NCBI GenBank assembly: GCA_036365515.1
Contig: CM070874.1
Span: 40,226,083-40,290,082, forward strand
Length of the DNA stretch: 64,000 bases
Reading direction: 5' to 3'
Origin: Torymus aiolomorphi
Lineage: Eukaryota > Arthropoda > Insecta > Hymenoptera > Torymidae
The notes under the pieces were generated by a model. The model was not told the origin of the DNA. It searched no databases and saw only the letters and a program-made list of their open reading frames with translations. Positions 51,301 to 61,507 of this stretch are shown in pieces (the first letter of the stretch is position 1; every line of letters starts with the position of its first letter). A program made the translations under genes and the position numbers.

Positions 51301-53149
51301 ATTACAAGTATATTCGATGTGGCCAGAGGCAAAATTTCTTTCCGTGTGGAGCACTAGCTCGAAATTTTTCGTGCGCTCTGCCACTGTCAGTCTCCTCTCT
51401 CCGATTCCAAGGATTCCAATGAAACAGGTCCAAGTATCCAGGCCCATTATATTAGAACATTTTTTGAATGATGAATATCCATATAATCAGATTTTACTTT
51501 TTTTTATAAATGATGGAATTGCTATTCAACACTCTTAAGGGATTTCACTTAAGCGTAAGAAGTAGTTGCTCTCACATCCTTTCAGAAAGCTTGTAGATCG
51601 GTTCCTGTATTTATTTCACAAGAAATACATTTGTAATTGAGTTTCTATGTATTCTAGATGTAGACAGAAGGACATCAAGCTCAAGACTCAAGGAATCACG
51701 CCTACCAACGTGTCTACCAAAGATACAGATATACGAGCTGTGTGTGCTCGAGTTCTGCTTCGCTCGCACAGCTGCCTCTCTTTACTGTTCCCCGCGCGCG
51801 TGTGGAGCAGAAGTATTCGGATCTGCAGCCGTTGCGAGCATCGGTGCTGAGCACGTGAACTCACAATGCCGCATGGACACCGACGTTTACGGCGGCAATG
51901 ATTGGTGCGTCAGCATCCGCTCCGACGGTGGCTTTCTTCTATTCTGCCGTCGCCACTGTTCTTGGTAGCTGCTAATATGCCTAATAGCAGATTTATTGAA
52001 ATTGGGAAGTGAGAATACTGACAATTTAAGCTACTTTATTATGGGTAAAAAACTATGCATTTTAAATGAAGTATTATGTCAAAATTCAAGCTTTTCATCT
52101 AACACTTATTCATATGTAGCGAAAGAATCACCGAATATTGTAAGCTGCGAATAATCATTCATAAAATCAAAATGTGTTAGCATTATATATAAAGATGAAA
52201 AGTTATCTATTTTTGCTTTAGTAAATACATTTGAAACGGACTGACTTTGTATACAAAATCTGTAAGTAAATTTCAATTTTATATTTATTGAGATTAATTT
52301 TTCATAATTGACCTAATTAAATTGATTTTACACAAAGAAAATTTCCTATAAATTCTGGTGCCGGGAATCGATCACAGCTCTCGGACGCATTAGCATTAGC
52401 TTATATGGGGAATAATTGAATAATCGATATAACTGCGTAACCACATATATAATTCATAATGCCATTTGCATAATGTATGTAGTTGTATAAATATAATATT
52501 ATTTCACGAAGACAAAAAGTCAATTTATATTTTTTATTTAAACCAGAGTAAAGTACAAAAAATTACAAGTTTGTAACCATTATACATAGTTTACATTACA
52601 AAGTAAGTACAATGTAATCCAGCAGAGGAATAATTCCTGTTCGCTGGTCCGGCATACTAAAACTAACTTAACCTAAAATTAATTTGGTTAATATTTACTT
52701 ATGATTAATAATTGGAGTAGTAGCTATGAGAGTTGCTGCAGCTTAATATTCCTAGGAATATTAAGCAGAGCCCACACTCAGTTTTGGTATGTGTTTATAA
52801 AATTTGTATGAAAATTTACAGTGTTTAAAATTAGTAACAATTTAGATAAATTTTTAACATTAATAACTATCAAAATTTTTGTATTTCATTAGTGACTTTT
52901 TTCATTTTTATTCCAGTTATAGTTCGATATACGTCGATGTGAACGGTTATGTTGTAAGATGCACAAACCATTTGCACAAATGTATGTGCGAATGTCAAGT
53001 ATCATTATATCAAGATAAGCTGTTTTCCCATGGACTTCCAATGTAGGAAAAGCATACTTGATATTCTCTTGCCTTCTGGGTGGTTTTAGTTCACTGGATT
53101 CTGCAGACGTATGCTCGAAAACTGATACTTATCCTCTACCATAAATCTC
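51301..53149. other. Intergenic stretch with a GC-rich island and a tRNA-like 3' half
   Basis: About 51640-51970 is clearly GC-richer than its surroundings, with overlapping short ORFs of no recognisable family; it may be a fragment of an element. On the minus strand about 52395-52360 reads GTGATCGATTCCCGGCACCA, resembling a tRNA T-arm (B-box) and acceptor end. It could be the head of a degenerate tRNA-derived SINE. No complete tRNA cloverleaf was seen. Confidence 0.35.
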
Positions 53150-53273
53150 ATAAAACAGCGATTTTACTTGATTACAATCTATTTTATTAAAATTAGTAGT
53201 CATAATTGTTTACTTTAAAGAGAGCAGTGGGTTTTATTTCCAATATAATTTAATAAATTATACTCTTGATGCA

Positions 53274-56129
53274 TCAGGTACATTCTCGTATCCATTGCTT
53301 TAGTTTTGGTTTTCTGCTTAGTTTGTTTCTAATTGTTTTTAAATCATTTGGTAGGTTATTGAAATGTCTTATTGCTCTAATATAACTGTTCTTAATGCTA
53401 ACGGTCAAGTATCTTTTTGGAATCTGTATACTTCTGTTTCTAGTGTTGCTATTGGAATTTATATATACTGACTGTAAGACTTCGTAATGATAAGACAGTG
53501 ATTCATAAGTAAAAATTTGATCTATGCTCATAGGATTTTTGTCGACTGCAAATTTGTTTTTATTGATTATTTTAAGTATTCTGTTCTGTAGTTTAATGAG
53601 CAGGTTTTTACTGTTAGAATACGCTCCTCCCCATGCTATAATTCCATATGAAATTATGCTGTGAAAGAGGGCGTAATAAATCATCCTTAGAGTATCAGTC
53701 GTCATAAGTTTTGATAGCTTAAAGAATACGAAAATGAGATATTTCGTTTTGTTGTATATATATTGGCAGTGTTCGTTCCATCTCATGTAACTATCGAAGA
53801 TTATACCTAAATATTTGGTATTATCAACTCTTTTGATTTTTGTGCCTTGTATATTTATGTCTAAATTTTTTGGTGTGCTGTCAACTTGATTCCCAAATTC
53901 AATGTATACTGTTTTGTCCGTGTTTAAGGAAAGCTTGTTAAGCCATACTGATATTTTGAGTAGTGTTTCGTTCATTTTGGTTTCAACTTCTTTCCACGTC
54001 TTAGCCGACGTCACTACTGCTGTGTCATCTGCGTATGAGACTAGCGTATCTTCCGGGATATCAAGTAGCAGGTCGTTGATATATAGTAAGAAGAGAAGTG
54101 GTCCCAGAATTGTTCCTTGTGGAACACCGACGTTGACAGATTCGAGATGACTTGTTGCATTATTTAATTTTACTTTTTGTAGTCTGTTATCTAAATAACT
54201 TTTTATTAGATTATGGGCACTTCCTCTGACACCGTAATTATATAGTTTATCTAGTAATATTTGATGATTTACAGTATCAAAAGCTTTGGCGAGGTCCAAA
54301 AAAATTATGGCAATTGGTGTACTCTTATCTAACTTACCATATATTACATTTGATATTAGTGTTAGCGCATCTTTTGTACTCTTGTTTTTCCTAAAACCAT
54401 ATTGATTTTTGGCAAGTATTTCACATTTGTTGATAAAAGTAATTATTCTTTTATGAATTATTTTTTCTAGTACTTTTGCTATATTAGAAATAAGAGATAT
54501 AGGTCTGTAATTATTGGCAATATGCTTTTCTTTTGATTTATGTAAGGGTATTACATCTGCTATTTTCAAGGCATCTGGCCAGATGGCCTTATCTATACAG
54601 TGGTTAAAGATGTGGGTTAGGGGGTCTACTAAGAATTCGACCAGGGCTTTTAATGTCTTGGCATTAATATTATCATTTCCTCCATTTTTGTTTTCCATGT
54701 TATTTATGATATTTTCTATTTCATGCTGGTTTGTTGGCTCAAAGAATATACTTTTGCTGTTCATTGGAGGGAGTTTAATTTCCTCATTTACCGGGGGATT
54801 TATTTTATCACTTAACTTTTTGCCAATGTTACAAAAATATTTGTTCAAATGCTCAGCAATTTCCTTAGACTCTGATATTTTCTTGTTGTTTTCTATTACA
54901 TAGTTGATCTTATTTTTCTTTTTACTATTTTTTCCAAGTTTTTGATTAATCACATTCCACATACTCTTCATATTATTCATGCTTGATTCTATAAGTTTTT
55001 TGTCATACAATTCCTTTGCTTTAATTATAATATCCTTAAGGATATTCGTAAATTTCCTATATTCTTCTCTTTTTCTATTATTATTAGGATCTTTTTTCCA
55101 TAATTTATATAGTTTTTCTTTGGTTTTACATGATATCATAATTGCCTTTGTTACCCAATCTTTCCTTGGTTTCATGTAGTTAGTATTATTTGTTTTTTTG
55201 GTAATTTCAGCTTTGCTAAGACATATTTTTATTTTATCAATCAGGTTATTTAAAGCAATATTCGTGTTGTTTATTTGCGACAATTCACTCCAGTTTATAG
55301 TGGAGGCAACTGCCTTGAGTTTACTGTGATTTATGCTATTTCTATTATGTACATTTTCAATTGTTCTTATCTTATTTAATGACATAAATAGTGGGAAATG
55401 GTCTGTTAGTGGTACTCTGAGTGTGAATGTTTTATAGGCTATTTTATCTAGTTTAATAAAAATATTGTCCATGCAAGTTCCTGAGTTACCTGTTTTATCA
55501 GATGGTCTGGTAATATTACAAAAGCCTGGACAATAACCATCTTCCAAGAGTATATGTAAAAATTCTTGATTAATTGTTTCTTGATTTAAAATGTCAAAGT
55601 TAAAATCTCCCATGATCAGGTTATTTTTATATATTTTGTTATGCTCTATTAATTTTTTGAGATTTATAATGAATTCAGTCTTTTTTATATTGTGGCATCT
55701 ATATAATGCAGATAATATTATTTCTTTATCATTTTCTATTGCAATTTTTGTATTAATTATTTTTAGGTTATTTATATCTAAAATTTCCGTAGTTTCATTA
55801 ATGTATTCACTTATGTAAACTACCAGGCCATCATTTTGATTAATATCACCGTGATTATAGTACATTTTGTACCCTGCTATGTTAAAAGATTCAGGGTGTT
55901 CAAGTTTTCTGGTTTCACTACAAACTATAATGCATGGCTTTATAACAAGGTTTTTAATGAATACAAGTAAGTTATTAAAATTTGCATTTAGGCCTCTAAT
56001 ATTTACATTCAAAATTACTTCCTTCTCTAAAGCCATACGTTTGTTTAGTTCACCAATGTTATCGCATTTACAGTCTCTATAAATTATATTGTTTTGTAAA
56101 TCATCAATTATATTAATACTGCTATCCAT
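53274..56129 (-). CDS. ORF2: endonuclease-reverse transcriptase
   Basis: 951 residues from ATG at 56129 to TGA. The N-terminal third is an APE-type endonuclease: NVNIRGLNANF, CSETRKLEHPES, NLIMGDFNFDIL and VPLTDHFPLF correspond to the catalytic Asn, Glu, Asp-Asn and Asp-His motifs. A reverse transcriptase follows from about residue 470, with NNYRPISLISNIAKVLEKII, IFLDLAKAFDTVNHQ, GVPQGTILGPLLFLLYINDL and the catalytic YADD. The C-terminal WGGAYSNSKNLLIKLQNRIL region is usual for CR1/Jockey-group elements. It nicks target DNA and reverse transcribes the element RNA. All catalytic residues I could check are present. Confidence 0.9.
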   Translation of the reverse strand: MDSSINIIDDLQNNIIYRDCKCDNIGELNKRMALEKEVILNVNIRGLNANFNNLLVFIKNLVIKPCIIVCSETRKLEHPESFNIAGYKMYYNHGDINQNDGLVVYISEYINETTEILDINNLKIINTKIAIENDKEIILSALYRCHNIKKTEFIINLKKLIEHNKIYKNNLIMGDFNFDILNQETINQEFLHILLEDGYCPGFCNITRPSDKTGNSGTCMDNIFIKLDKIAYKTFTLRVPLTDHFPLFMSLNKIRTIENVHNRNSINHSKLKAVASTINWSELSQINNTNIALNNLIDKIKICLSKAEITKKTNNTNYMKPRKDWVTKAIMISCKTKEKLYKLWKKDPNNNRKREEYRKFTNILKDIIIKAKELYDKKLIESSMNNMKSMWNVINQKLGKNSKKKNKINYVIENNKKISESKEIAEHLNKYFCNIGKKLSDKINPPVNEEIKLPPMNSKSIFFEPTNQHEIENIINNMENKNGGNDNINAKTLKALVEFLVDPLTHIFNHCIDKAIWPDALKIADVIPLHKSKEKHIANNYRPISLISNIAKVLEKIIHKRIITFINKCEILAKNQYGFRKNKSTKDALTLISNVIYGKLDKSTPIAIIFLDLAKAFDTVNHQILLDKLYNYGVRGSAHNLIKSYLDNRLQKVKLNNATSHLESVNVGVPQGTILGPLLFLLYINDLLLDIPEDTLVSYADDTAVVTSAKTWKEVETKMNETLLKISVWLNKLSLNTDKTVYIEFGNQVDSTPKNLDINIQGTKIKRVDNTKYLGIIFDSYMRWNEHCQYIYNKTKYLIFVFFKLSKLMTTDTLRMIYYALFHSIISYGIIAWGGAYSNSKNLLIKLQNRILKIINKNKFAVDKNPMSIDQIFTYESLSYHYEVLQSVYINSNSNTRNRSIQIPKRYLTVSIKNSYIRAIRHFNNLPNDLKTIRNKLSRKPKLKQWIRECT

Positions 56130-57597
56130 TTTGGTTAGTTGAAGTTGCTGTCACCAGGTTTCGTATTGGTGTTGTATTCTCCATGTTACGTGATGCTTGC
56201 GAAGTTGACGAGTCAGTACTCGTAAGTCTCGCTCTCCTAATCGGTGCCGTCCGCTGATATTGTAGTTTTTCTACCTTACCAAAGAATCTCGGGTAGGTAG
56301 GTTGCGTCGGGTAATCAGTCATTTCAATGTATTTTTTGATTTTTGATTTTAATATTTCACAAAGCTCACTATCAATTGCACTGTGGTTAATATTATATTT
56401 GGTATTGAACTTTTTATTACTATAGTCACAGTTTGCACATTTATTTGTTATACTTGCGCACTTAGAGGTTTCGTGGGCTTCTGCACACTTATTACACGTA
56501 GCACTGTTGGTACATTTTTTACTGCTATGCCCGAATCTCGACAATTTATTGCACGGAGTAGTGTTTATTATGTCATAAACTCTACAACTTTGGTGTCCGA
56601 CAAATAATCTGCTCTTGTTATCTTTAATAAGTTTATAAATATTAGATGTTACCTCAATAATTGCACATTTTCTATTTGTTCTTTCGTTCTTGTATACGTG
56701 AAGAACTTTGCATTTGTCTTCAATGTTATTAAAATTTCTCTGATTAATGTCTAGTTCGATCTCACTATCATCACTATTATCAATATCAATCTCAATTACC
56801 TTTAGTTTAGGTTTGTTAATTTGCTCTTTTTCTATTTTAAAATTGCTTGACAGTTTTTCTCCCAGTGTATTCACAAGTGAATTAATATTTTCCTCATTCA
56901 TGCAGTTTATAATAACTGTATCATTGTTCTTGCATGCTACACTTTTTGTTTGAATTGTTTTATCTTGAGTTAAATGTTGTAAGACTGTCTTTTCTAAGTC
57001 AGTGCTGTCTTTCTTGTCTGTTTTTTTAATAATCAATTTTGGCACTCTTTTGCTTTTTGGTTTTCCCTTAAATGTAACTTCTGCGTAGGTCTTGGAGTTA
57101 TTGTTTTTGCCCTGTTTTTCCTTGGTAAGTAATTCGTTTAAGATTTTGTTTTTATCTTGTAATTCGAAGTTTAGCTGTTTTAGCAGTTGGTTTTCTATTT
57201 TTAGCGATTCAATTTCATTAAACTCTTCGTAGAATGTCTCGTTATGGCCTTGTTGTTTGTTGTTGAGTGTTTCCAGATTTATTTCACTGATTATTTCTTG
57301 TTTGATTTGCTCCTTCGTTGTAAGTTTGATCTGTGCTATTAATTGCTTGGCCTCGCTGCTTAGCGCGCCATATGGCAAGTTTGAGGTTAAAGCCACGTTG
57401 GGATGGTCCTGGCAAATCATTAGTGAATTACTAATGAGTTTCACTGGACATCCTGCATTATACTTTGTCACTATTTCATTAGTGTGATAAAAATTTTCAC
57501 ACAATAAACACAATACTGCTCCTACTTTTAATGTTGGGTGGCATTTGTAGAATTTGGTGAGGATGGTATCGGGCGGCTCCTTGCCTCCCGGCGCCAT
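56122..57597 (-). CDS. ORF1: nucleic-acid-binding Gag-like protein
   Basis: 491 residues from ATG at 57597 (MAPGGKEPPD); the frame is open upstream to a GTG at 57627, but ATG is preferred. An N-terminal zinc-binding Cys/His cluster (CLLCENFYH ... CPVKL ... ICQDH) resembles PHD-like ORF1 domains. Next come a coiled coil at about residues 125-170 (SLKIENQLLKQLNFELQDKN), a lysine-rich linker and C-terminal knuckles. One knuckle is degraded (CNKLSRFGHSSKKC, Leu for the second Cys) and another is CNKCAEAHETSKC. The stop overlaps the ORF2 start as ATGGATAG. Likely forms the RNP with the element RNA. Confidence 0.8.
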   Translation of the reverse strand: MAPGGKEPPDTILTKFYKCHPTLKVGAVLCLLCENFYHTNEIVTKYNAGCPVKLISNSLMICQDHPNVALTSNLPYGALSSEAKQLIAQIKLTTKEQIKQEIISEINLETLNNKQQGHNETFYEEFNEIESLKIENQLLKQLNFELQDKNKILNELLTKEKQGKNNNSKTYAEVTFKGKPKSKRVPKLIIKKTDKKDSTDLEKTVLQHLTQDKTIQTKSVACKNNDTVIINCMNEENINSLVNTLGEKLSSNFKIEKEQINKPKLKVIEIDIDNSDDSEIELDINQRNFNNIEDKCKVLHVYKNERTNRKCAIIEVTSNIYKLIKDNKSRLFVGHQSCRVYDIINTTPCNKLSRFGHSSKKCTNSATCNKCAEAHETSKCASITNKCANCDYSNKKFNTKYNINHSAIDSELCEILKSKIKKYIEMTDYPTQPTYPRFFGKVEKLQYQRTAPIRRARLTSTDSSTSQASRNMENTTPIRNLVTATSTNQNG

Positions 57598-57759
57598 GTT
57601 GGAACTACTCAATATATATTTAAACACTTGTTTTCTATGTATTTTTCAGGTTATTTTCTGTTTATATAGTAATACACTCAATAGCCTGCAAAACTGACAC
57701 TTTACGCCACCATGGGCGTTTAGATAGATTCTCTCATCCCCTCCAACCGGACGCACGGA

Positions 57760-58455
57760 GCGAATAGGAATTCCTGCCGGATCTAAAAGGGAAAAAATGT
57801 GCATTGTTCCCTATAGACTTTCCTATAGGAATTCTTGCAGGTCGTAAAAAGTTTTCTGAAAACCCTGTAGGATTTTCTATAGATAACCCTAAGGAATTCC
57901 TGCAGGATTTTACAGGGGGGAAAACGTGCATTGTTTCCTATAGATTTTCATATAGGAATTCCTGCAGATCGTAAAAAGTTTTCTGAAACGCCTGTAGGAT
58001 TTTCTATAGATTATCCTATAGGATTTCCTGCAGGATTTTACAGTGGGAAAAAAGTACATTGTTTCCTATAGATTTTTCTACAGGAATTCCTGCAGGTCGT
58101 AAAAAACCCCTGTAGGATTTTCTATAGATTACCCTATAAGAATTCCTGCAGGATTTTACAGTGGGAAAAACGTGCATTCTTTCCTACAGATTTTCCTACA
58201 GGAATTTCTGCAGGTCGTAAAAAATCCCTGTAGGATTTTCTATAGATTACCCTATAGGAATTCCTGCAGGATTTTACAGAGGGAAAAATGTTCATTGATT
58301 CCTACAGAATTTCCTGTAGGATTTACTCGCAAAATAGCTGTAGGAATTCCTGTAGGAAAATCTGTAGGAATCCTATAAAAATCCTATAGGAATCCTATAG
58401 GAAACTTATAGGAAATCCTACAGAATCTCTATAGGAATTCCTACAGGACTTTTTC
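57760..58455. repeat. Satellite of palindromic CCTATAGG / CCTGCAGG units
   Basis: About six units of 110-115 bp containing TAGGAATTCCTGCAGG, TTTTACAG(T/G)GGGAAAA, GTGCATTGTTTCCTATAGAT and TGTAGGATTTTCTATAGATTA. Units shorten at the right end into runs of CCTATAGGAA / CCTACAGGAA. It lies directly upstream of the non-LTR element. Confidence 0.85.
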
Positions 58456-59029
58456 GTGAGGGCACAAACTCAATGCATATTTTTTCCAATTTTTCACAAA
58501 ATTTTATATTATAATATGCATTTCGTTCACGTTCATCTTTCACATTTTTTGAAATATAATTTTTTGCTTCTTTTGTAATATTTTTTATATAATTTTCAAT
58601 AGGCAAACACAACATTTGGTAGAATCAAATTTACTTATTTCTTCAAATTCGATTTTTGGATTAAATAATCTGTTTTTACTGTGTGCAGTACTAATATTTG
58701 AACTTTGTATCATTAGTTATCGCTCTTGAAAAATACGATCTGTTTTTTCGCTGCGAAACTTACTATTAATTAATATCAATATCTTTAACAGTATATGATA
58801 GAAATCTTTCAAGCTGTTTTGTATGCTCAGTAAAACGACACAATATAAATAAAAATATTGAACATTTTTAAAATTTATTTTTTGCACGCAATCCCATTCT
58901 TTCACATTGAGAATCAAAATACTGATATCGGTATTGATTAAGCATGTTGGTGTTAATGTATCTAGCATATTTAGAAAATTAAAGCACATAACTAAGTATT
59001 CTTCGTAGCTTATGTTCACATTAAATGCT
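58418..59029 (-). pseudogene. Unrecognised protein fragment, frameshifted
   Basis: A possible exon begins after TTCTGTTAATACAG at about 59029 and reads FNVNISYEEYLVMCFNFLNMLDTL...VKEWDCVQKINFKNVQYFYLYCVVLLSIQNSLKDFYHILLKI to a TAA at about 58717. A second frame (58705-58590) reads SSNISTAHSKNRLFNPKIEFEEISKFDSTKCC, and a third continues PIENYIKNITKEAKNYISKN...YYNIKFCEKLEKICIEF before running into the satellite. Composition is protein-like, with hydrophobic and acidic helices. I do not recognise the family, and the fragments cannot be joined without a frameshift. Confidence 0.35.
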
Positions 59030-59083
59030 GTATTAACAGAAACGTAATGATTTCAATAATGATGTAGTGTAATATTGTAAATA

Positions 59084-60280
59084 CAAATAAGTTTCCGCCG
59101 TTTTTTTATAAAAATTATCAATTTATTGTAAAAAAAATATACGTTACATTTTATTCAAAATATTGTCATTGGCTACTACTTTTTGCCATCTTTCTGGCAG
59201 CATTCGGATGCCACGTCGAAAAAACTCTTCATCTTTTGAGGCTACCGATGAATCGACCCAATTTTTGGCTTCTTCGTAAGAAGTGAAGTGCTGCATGTGC
59301 AGGGCGTGAGCCGTCGACGGGAACAAGTGGTAGTCCGAAGGAGCTATGTTTGGTGAATACGGCGGGTGGGGTAAGACATCCCATTGTAAAGCTTCCAAAG
59401 TATCCTTGACGACTTTTGCAACATGTGGCCGAGCGTTGTTGTGCTGAAAAATCACTTTTCATGTCTTTTGGCATATTGGAGGCGTTTAAGCTTCAATTCT
59501 CTGCTCAATTGCAACAGTTGCTGTTGATAACGTTCTCCAGTGATAGTTTCGTTAGGCTGGAGTAGCTCGTAATAGATTACTCGGAGTTGATCGCACCAAA
59601 TGCACAACATTAACTTTTTGCCATAAATATTCGGTTTGGCCGTTAAAGTTGGTACGTGGCCAGGCTTACCCCATGATTTCCTACGCTTGGGGTTGTCGTA
59701 GTAGATCCACTTTTCATCCCCCGTCACTATTCGATGCAAAAAACCCTTTCGACTTTGTCTTTGGAGAAGTTGTTCGCACGTGAAAAGACGGCGCTCGACG
59801 TCTCTGGGTTTCAGTTCATGCGGAACCCAATTTCCTTGCTTTTGTACCATACCAATGGTCTTAAGCCGGTGTGAAATCGCTTGTTCAGTCACTCAGTCAC
59901 TCCTAAGCTTTCTGCGAGCTGCTCTTCAGTTTGGCATGAGTCTCGGTCCAATAATGCCTCTAACTCGGCGTCTTCAAACTTGACTGGCCTTCCTTCGCGT
60001 TCTTTATCTTCCACGTCAAACTCGCCGTTTTTAAACTTTTGAAACCACTCACGACAACTTCTCTCACTTTAAGCAGCATCACCGTAAACTTCTACAAGCG
60101 ACCAATGCGCCTCAGCAGCAGATTTCTTTAAATGAAATAAATAAATCTAAACTTCCCGCAAATGACGCTTATTCGGTACAAAACTCGACATTTTCGAACA
60201 AAAAAAAATTTATACTGCCAATACAAAGTCAATAGTATTTTAAGGTTATATTGTCTCCAGGTGTCCAAACTTTCTATTTG
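59084..60280 (-). mobile_element. mariner element, inactive
   Basis: About 1.2 kb around a broken transposase. The left end CAAATAAGTTTCCGCC and the right end, on the minus strand CAAATAGAAAGTTTGGACACC, are weakly similar and may be decayed terminal inverted repeats; the left one follows TA. The right boundary lies about 30 bp from the LTR of the next element. Confidence 0.6.
59144..60191 (-). pseudogene. mariner transposase pseudogene
   Basis: Starting MSSFVPNKRHLREV at 60191, followed at once by TAG. The helix-turn-helix half (KKSAAEAHWSLVEVYGDAA, stop, SERSCREWFQKFKNGEFD, LAESLGVT) is followed by an 8-bp tandem duplication of CAGTCACT at 59885-59900 that shifts the frame. The catalytic half has TGDEKWIYYDN and IWCDQLRVIYYELL, but a further frameshift near 59452 and FQHNNARPH, where the third catalytic Asp is Asn. 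It ends ANDNILNKM. At least two stops, two frameshifts and a lost catalytic residue make it dead. Confidence 0.9.
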
Positions 60281-60309
60281 ACATTTTACATCTGACGATT
60301 TCAAAGTAA

Positions 60310-60554
60310 TGTAGGGAATGTGATCTTCCCTCTCGCTCTCTCCGCGAGAGTGGGGGAAGCAGCCATGTCGCGTAAGGCGAGAAGCCGCCTGCGAGCGGCA
60401 GTCAGTGCTCGAGTCCACGAGCGTGCGGACGTATGTCCGCTGTACAACTCCTAAGTACAATAAATCTCCTCGTTACCGTTACTCCTGACTCTCTTCATGT
60501 CTCTCTCCCATTCCTTTCCTGGAACTAGAGGAGACGTGGGGCTCAGACCCCACA
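60310..60554 (+). repeat. 5' LTR of the CsRn1-type element
   Basis: 245 bp from TGTAGGGAATG to GACCCCACA, with complementary ends TGTAGGG / CCCCACA. AATAAA at 60459-60464 could serve as a polyadenylation signal. The second LTR is outside the window, so the borders rest on the terminal sequence and the adjacent primer site. Confidence 0.7.
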
Positions 60555-60572
60555 TTGGTGACCCCGACTGTG
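60555..60572 (+). promoter_or_regulatory. Primer binding site, tRNA-Trp type
   Basis: TTGGTGACCCCGACTGTG starts directly after the LTR. TGGTGACCCCGAC is the sequence expected to pair with the 3' end of tRNA-Trp, as described for CsRn1-lineage elements. Confidence 0.65.
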
Positions 60573-61507
60573 CTGAAGAGGAAGTCTGCAGGCGTGAGCC
60601 TGCTTCGTGGCGTTCTCGCCACCGCCGTCGCCTACGGCGCATCACCCTCTCTACTACCTCTTACGTGACTCTCGAGCCCGTAAGGGTAGTCATCTTCGGC
60701 AGTTAGCCGTGCAGGCATTCGCCTCTGGCCGTCGAATTACGTCGTGTGCGCGCTGGCACGCCGGCGCACACGCGTGGTTTTCAAAACCGCTCAACCACCA
60801 GGACTGCCCTGCAATCATCGTTCCTTGTCGAGTCTTCTCCGAGGCATCGCAGCTTTCTTCGGCAGATCCCCAGGTGCGTACTTGCGTGAAGTCACTGTCA
60901 CCGACGCCTTCAAACGCACCTGTCGAACTACACAAGGAAGTTCGCCGCTCTCGTCACGCTTTGAAGCTGATCTCCGGGTGCGGCCTTGCGTGAAGCCACC
61001 GTCACCGGCACCTTTCCACCGCACCCGTCGAGCAACGTGTAAGGAGCGGACTCACGACTGCTGCGCCTCGTCGAGTTCTCTCCGAGGCCGCATCAGCAGT
61101 CATCTTCGACGTCATCTTCAAGAAAACTTCATTACGTCAAGGTGTGCTTGCGGTGAAAGAGTGCGAGCGATAAGTTTGCGTATTTAGCGGCGTAACGTAA
61201 TTACTGCGCATCAATTATTAATTTCTTCTCGTGTGCGATTTCCGGGAAGTGTTTACGTTCTATCGGCCTTCCGGGAACTGTCGTCGCGCGGCGCGTGCTT
61301 ACTCGCGATATTTTGAATTCGTGGAATTCGCGCGTAACAACCACGCGTTCTAGGAATTGGTCGGCCATCTTGACGGCCATCTTGACTTTCGCGTGTTATT
61401 GTATTCTCGAGCCCGCCCTCGCGCAAGGTGATACGAAAAACCTTTTAGTATTTTTGAGTCACGCGTATTATATTTTTTCAATTTCATCAAATTTATGCGT
61501 TGCCTAG
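60573..61507 (+). other. Untranslated leader of the CsRn1-type element, with an internal tandem duplication
   Basis: GC-rich leader. CTTGCGTGAAGTCACTGTCACC near 60890 recurs as CTTGCGTGAAGCCACCGTCACC near 60983 (quoted units are parts: GTGCGTACTTGCGTGAAG, GTGCGGCCTTGCGTGAAG), defining a duplication of about 95 bp. Several overlapping short ORFs on both strands have no recognisable features. Confidence 0.5.

Larger units (their letters stand above)
53274..57597 (-). mobile_element. Non-LTR retrotransposon (CR1/Jockey group), both ORFs intact
   Basis: ORF1 and ORF2 overlap by eight bases and are both open, so this copy is potentially recent or active. The 5' UTR would be about 57598-57720; the 3' end beyond the ORF2 stop was not resolved, although an AATAAA lies about 50 bp downstream on the minus strand. 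Target-site duplications were not found by eye. Confidence 0.75.

Noticed and set aside
52360..52450. tRNA gene
   Set aside because: Only a T-arm/acceptor-like half is visible; no A-box or anticodon arm could be fitted.
60607..61187. Overlapping 120-147-codon ORFs in the CsRn1-type leader
   Set aside because: GC-rich leader with overlapping frames on both strands and an internal duplication; no Gag similarity.
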